A stretch of 64,000 nucleotides of DNA, from contig JANQPF010000012.1 in NCBI GenBank assembly GCA_028285415.1, positions 1 through 64,000 on the forward strand. Reading direction: 5' to 3'. Numbering within the stretch: the first letter of the stretch is position 1; each line of letters starts with the position of its first letter. Positions 60,849 through 64,000 of the stretch are shown in pieces. The position numbers and the translations under genes were made by a program. Under the pieces are notes generated by a model. That model searched no databases. It was given only the letters and a program-made list of their open reading frames with translations, and had not been told where the DNA came from. The DNA is from Pseudomonadales bacterium. Lineage in GTDB: Bacteria; Pseudomonadota; Gammaproteobacteria; Pseudomonadales; Azotimanducaceae.

Positions 60849-61856
60849 TCAGGCACGAGCTCCCAGCGCCTGACGTATCCCCGGCACAACGTCGCCAACG
60901 AAGCTTGCCAGTGACGCCTGCATCGTTGCGGTGCCAACGCCGGGCGGAATACCCCACGTGACGAGATCCGTAATCCCGTACGTCTGCATGAAAGCGCTCA
61001 GCTCGGATACGCAGTGCGCGACATCGCCAACCACCCAGTTTTGCGGTATGTGCTCCCCGGCCCCGAAGTTGGTGTCACTTTCTGCAAAGAACCGGCGATA
61101 GAGCAGCATCCGGTACCGTTCAGAATCGCGCACCGGCGGCCAGTCGCGTTCCACGTCGTCGGTGACGAACACGCCTTTGATGATGCCCACGCGCCGCGCA
61201 TCCGGATTCAGGCCGCCATGCTCGAGCTCGCGTCGCCAGACGTCGAGCGTCTCGCTGCGGTCGCCCTGCGGCAGAAAGTGGGTACCGAATCGCGCCGCGC
61301 GCCGGGCGCCAGCAGCAGACATGGCCGCGATCCACATGGGCGGGCCGCCGTCCTGCACGAAACCCGGCGTGATACGGACATCATTGAACTGGTAGCGCTT
61401 GCCGCTGAACGAAAAGGTCTCTCCGGTAAATGCACGGGTCAGAACCTCCAGGCCTTCGTCCATCAGCGACACGCGCCGCGACACGGGTATGCCGAAGCCG
61501 GCAAATTCATGTGGGGCGTAACCCATGCCCAGGCCAACCTCCACGCGCCCGTTGCTGATGTTGTCGAGGACGGCAAGATCTTCCGCCAGGCGCACCGGAT
61601 TGAAAAACGGCAGCAGGCAGATATCTGACGAGAACCGCACGTTGCGGGTGCGCGCCGCGGCGGCGGAGGCAACCGGTATCCAGGCCGGCAGGTAACCGTC
61701 GTCGATGAAGTGGTGCTCTGTAAACCAGATCAGATCCAGGCCCAGGTCATCCAGCCACGTGATCTGCTCCAGCGCCTGGCTGTATAGATCGGGCATCGCA
61801 ATGCCGGAGTCAGCAGGGTTGCGGAAGTCGTAACAAACACCAAAACGGGGCTCCAC
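60849..61856 (-). CDS. LLM-class flavin-dependent oxidoreductase
   Basis: 335 aa. A bacterial-luciferase-like TIM barrel: RFGVCYDFRNP, DLIWFTEHHFIDDGYLP, RNVRFSSDICLLPFFNPVRLAEDLAVLDNIS, NGRVEVGLGMGYAPHEF and PPMWIAAMSAAGARRAARFG. Such F420- or FMNH2-dependent enzymes oxidise diverse small molecules, including alkanesulfonates. Cofactor type and substrate cannot be chosen from sequence by eye. It is a single gene that converges on mtnA. Confidence 0.9.
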   Translation of the reverse strand: MEPRFGVCYDFRNPADSGIAMPDLYSQALEQITWLDDLGLDLIWFTEHHFIDDGYLPAWIPVASAAAARTRNVRFSSDICLLPFFNPVRLAEDLAVLDNISNGRVEVGLGMGYAPHEFAGFGIPVSRRVSLMDEGLEVLTRAFTGETFSFSGKRYQFNDVRITPGFVQDGGPPMWIAAMSAAGARRAARFGTHFLPQGDRSETLDVWRRELEHGGLNPDARRVGIIKGVFVTDDVERDWPPVRDSERYRMLLYRRFFAESDTNFGAGEHIPQNWVVGDVAHCVSELSAFMQTYGITDLVTWGIPPGVGTATMQASLASFVGDVVPGIRQALGARA

Positions 61857-61907
61857 GGCACCCTCCCTCGTCCGAAGCGAGGGTCAAGCATACCGCCTTT
61901 CGACGTT

Positions 61908-62468
61908 TCAGTGCGTCGTCTGGTGGTGGGTCACCTTCGGTCGCTCGAAGGCGTTGATGACGGTTGTACCGCCACCTCGATAAGGGATGTGCGGGAACTC
62001 GAAGTTCATCAACTCTTTGACGAGCGGTCGCAGATTGCGGTTGACGTCGACCATGATGAGGTACTTGCCGGCTTCAATCTCATCGTGGAAACGTTCGATC
62101 TTGTAGTTCTCCCGGGTCAATCCTACGAGCCCACCTTCCCACGCGCCGAAACACGCGCCGAGAAAGCCGAGGCCAGCAAATACCCACAGATTGATGTCGA
62201 GCGTAATCAAACCGGCCAGCATGCACAGATACAGGATACCCGCAATCGCCACGCCAACGATCAAGCCGACAAAAGCGAACCGCATGCCGGTGTGAATGAA
62301 GTCGAGCTGGTGTATGGGATTGGCGGAGTGGGTTTTGTGGGTATAAAGACCCGCCTCGTCTCTGGCGAGCACGTGCAGATGCCACTGCTTGACCCCCTCT
62401 GCCTGCAGCGCCAGGGTGACTGCCTCCGCGTCGTCGATGCTGTCGGCTACGTAGTAAAGCCTGCGCAT
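61908..62468 (-). CDS. Membrane protein with cytoplasmic flanking domains
   Basis: 186 aa. The N-terminus MRRLYYVADSIDDAEAVTLALQAEG looks like a ferredoxin-like/'general stress 17M'-type module. Two hydrophobic segments follow (FAFVGLIVGVAIAGILYLCMLAG and NLWVFAGLGFLGACFGAWEGGLVGL, Gly-rich like a glycine zipper). The C-terminus resumes the alpha-beta pattern (HDEIEAGKYLIMVDVNRNLRPLVKELM), then a His-rich tail. No named family is certain. It is divergent from greB across 115 bases. Confidence 0.72.
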   Translation of the reverse strand: MRRLYYVADSIDDAEAVTLALQAEGVKQWHLHVLARDEAGLYTHKTHSANPIHQLDFIHTGMRFAFVGLIVGVAIAGILYLCMLAGLITLDINLWVFAGLGFLGACFGAWEGGLVGLTRENYKIERFHDEIEAGKYLIMVDVNRNLRPLVKELMNFEFPHIPYRGGGTTVINAFERPKVTHHQTTH

Positions 62469-62583
62469 TCCCCTCTCCTTCGCGTAAGAAGCGGTCTATC
62501 AGTATACGCCTCGCGCTTGTCGGGTTTAGACTGAATCTTCCTAAAACCCAGAGCGCATAATCCCCCGGGACCTAACCGCCAGC

Positions 62584-63138
62584 ATGTCACGCTATCGACC
62601 CCCTCGACCGAAGAGCTCGCCGTACATTACCCGCGGCGGCTACGACCGGCTGCAAGCGGAGCTGACTTACCTGTGGAAAGAAAAGCGCCCCGAAGTCACC
62701 CGCAAAGTGGCGGAAGCCGCAGCCCAGGGAGACCGCTCGGAAAATGCGGAGTACATCTACGGCAAGCGTCAGCTGCGGGAGATCGATGGCCGCATCCAGT
62801 TTTTGAGCAAACGCCTCGACGAGCTGGAAATCGTCGACAAGCTGCCGCCCGACCAGGGGCGCGTGTTCTTCGGCGCCTGGGTGACGCTCGAAGACGACGC
62901 AGGCGCCACGCACCGCTACCGGCTGGTCGGCGCTGACGAAATTGCGGCTGCCGCCGGTTACATCTCGATCGACGCACCGCTCGCCAGGGCGCTGATCGGC
63001 AAAGGGCTGGATGACGAGGTGACTCTGACGGAGCAGAAGGAGACGTCCGCGCCGCGCATCCTGACCCGTGGCGAGGCCGTGGAAACCAGCTACGTCATCA
63101 CTGCCATCGATTACGAAACAGACACGCAGGCAAATTGA
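62584..63138 (+). CDS. greB: Transcription elongation factor GreB
   Basis: 184 aa. The N-terminal antiparallel coiled coil has [49 protein letters not shown] with the acidic tip residues that stimulate RNA cleavage in backtracked polymerase; the YIYGKRQL variant marks GreB rather than GreA. A C-terminal FKBP-like domain follows, with [21 protein letters not shown]. Spacing from the divergent gene suggests its own promoter. No strong Shine-Dalgarno is visible. Confidence 0.95.
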   Translation: MSRYRPPRPKSSPYITRGGYDRLQAELTYLWKEKRPEVTRKVAEAAAQGDRSENAEYIYGKRQLREIDGRIQFLSKRLDELEIVDKLPPDQGRVFFGAWVTLEDDAGATHRYRLVGADEIAAAAGYISIDAPLARALIGKGLDDEVTLTEQKETSAPRILTRGEAVETSYVITAIDYETDTQAN

Positions 63139-63221
63139 GCGACGGGAATCGCCAGACGCTGCGTAGAAGGGGATAACGACGCGACGGTTGATGCGTCATA
63201 CAACCTGGTCAAGGAGGCCCC

Positions 63222-63830
63222 ATGCCCACGAAATCCAAAACTCTGATCACGATTCTGCTGGCCGTGTCCGCCGGGACGGCTGCCGCCGCACCCAGCGGTG
63301 CTGAGGATCGCTTTCCCATTTCCATCGATGCAGCGGAAACGCGCCTGCAGGAGCGGCTCGCGGCGCTCGACACTGACGGCAGCGAGACCATTTCGCTCAG
63401 TGAGTACGAGCAGGCGGACACGCCGCTCACGCATCGCCGCAAACCCATGCAACGCCGCCATCGTGGCGAAGGCCGGGCAAGGCATGACGGTGCACGGCAC
63501 GTTCAACATGCCGAACGCATGCAGGCGCACCGTGAAGCCATGCAGGCGGAAGTGTTTGCGATCATGGACAGCGACGGTGACGGCGCCATCTCAGAGAGCG
63601 AGCACGCCGCTGCCGATCGACGCGAAGTCCGCTCCCTTGCGATGAAGCGCACCATGTTCAAACGCCTCGACGAAGACGCGGACGGGCTGCTCCAGTTTTC
63701 CGAGCTGTCGGCTCGCCTGGACAAGCTGCGCGCGGCAGACAGCGACGGCGACGGGCAGGTGACGCGTGAGGAGATGCGGGCCCACCGGCTCGAACGCCGC
63801 AACGCCGCCGAAGCAAGCAGCAACGGCTGA
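63222..63830 (+). CDS. Secreted EF-hand calcium-binding protein
   Basis: 202 aa with a signal peptide (MPTKSKTLITILLAVSAGTAAAA) and AAGGAGG upstream. Four EF-hand-type loops can be read: DTDGSETISLSE (near 50), DSDGDGAISESE (near 114), DEDADGLLQFSE (near 145) and DSDGDGQVTREE (near 170). A basic His/Arg-rich linker (RRKPMQRRHRGEGRARHDG) separates the first from the rest. It ends 14 bases before the sigma-factor gene, so the two may be co-transcribed. Confidence 0.88.
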   Translation: MPTKSKTLITILLAVSAGTAAAAPSGAEDRFPISIDAAETRLQERLAALDTDGSETISLSEYEQADTPLTHRRKPMQRRHRGEGRARHDGARHVQHAERMQAHREAMQAEVFAIMDSDGDGAISESEHAAADRREVRSLAMKRTMFKRLDEDADGLLQFSELSARLDKLRAADSDGDGQVTREEMRAHRLERRNAAEASSNG

Positions 63831-63844
63831 GATCGAATCGCGGC

Positions 63845-64000
63845 GTGCAGTCCCAGACGGACGAAACCCAGACGGATGAAACGTTGATGAAGGCGATCCA
63901 ACGGGGTAACCGGGAGGCATTCAGCCTCCTGGTTTCGCGCCACCTCGATGCGTTGTTCGGCTACGCAATGCGTCTGAGCGGAGAACGGGCAGCCGCAGAA
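63845..64000 (+). CDS. ECF-like RNA polymerase sigma factor, N-terminal part
   Basis: 52 codons to the right edge from GTG 63845; the C-terminal part lies outside the window. After a short Thr/Asp-rich start (QTDETQTDETLM) comes the opening of sigma region 2: KAIQRGNREAFSLLVSRHLDALFGYAMRLSG. This is the usual ECF sigma-70 beginning. Being downstream of a secreted EF-hand protein gene suggests the two form a regulatory pair, but no anti-sigma factor is visible in the window. Confidence 0.75.
   Translation, partial: MQSQTDETQTDETLMKAIQRGNREAFSLLVSRHLDALFGYAMRLSGERAAAE

Overview
The window is chromosomal DNA of high G+C content (low 60s % by eye), densely packed with housekeeping and metabolic genes. 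It fits a free-living, probably aquatic gammaproteobacterium. The strongest clue is the minus-strand block dsbD - aroQ - accB - prmA - DUF3426 - dusB - purH - purD (1650-12122), which follows the order I recall from Pseudomonas. Other gammaproteobacterial-type genes are mpl, greB, srkA, the DUF2333 and DUF2970 genes and the LplT-PlsC fusion. I cannot name a genus. No rRNA, tRNA, CRISPR array, prophage or insertion sequence was recognised. The only stretch over 300 bases without a gene is 16667-17063; it holds an operator-like palindrome, a short tandem-repeat array and the hppA promoter.

Layout. 1-12122: the end of a Ycf46-like AAA ATPase, a double cNMP-binding protein, then the conserved block above. 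In that block accC and fis are absent, and an alpha/beta hydrolase and a glyoxalase-fold gene have been added. 12268-14487: lipoprotein, PCu(A)C copper chaperone and DUF2333 protein. 14511-16729: BlaI-type repressor with an M56-TPR-TonB fusion protease. 17064-22373: K+-dependent membrane pyrophosphatase and PPi-dependent phosphofructokinase (PPi-linked glycolysis), with a broken metallopeptidase gene between them. 22619-24540: membrane protein and mpl (peptidoglycan recycling). 24582-28645: cyclase, SDR, lipoprotein, DmdC-like acyl-CoA dehydrogenase. 28741-29545: a SprA-related/flagellar-rod-like gene pair. 29683-37452: comF, srkA, acyltransferase, transporter, SDR, HAD and MOSC genes and arsenate reductase. 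37512-42191: nadE, metallo-hydrolase, DUF924, AlkD-like repair protein.

42196-47047: M20 amidohydrolase, nitroreductase, thioesterase, an overlapping PhyH/TonB_C/ferric-reductase-like operon and a DUF2970 gene. 47044-50657: amino-sugar salvage (NahK-like kinase, cytoplasmic-looking GH20 hexosaminidase, divergent SIS isomerase). 50673-54584: small membrane proteins, GNATs, an AhpD-like protein and a translationally coupled NTF2/DUF7832/GNAT operon. 54674-56271: a secreted TPR protein coupled to an MbnH/MauG-type di-heme enzyme. 56274-60847: LplT-PlsC fusion, TauD-like dioxygenase, class II aldolase and mtnA. 60849-64000: luciferase-like oxidoreductase, membrane protein, greB, EF-hand protein and the start of an ECF-like sigma factor.

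Many neighbours are joined by 4-base ATGA, GTGA or TTGA stop/start overlaps, so translational coupling is common and GTG starts are frequent. The observations most worth following are the BlaI/M56-TPR-TonB system with its palindrome and 11-bp phased repeat, the TPR-MbnH pair, the PhyH-TonB_C-heme operon, the amino-sugar salvage cluster, and the losses of accC and fis from a very conserved block.
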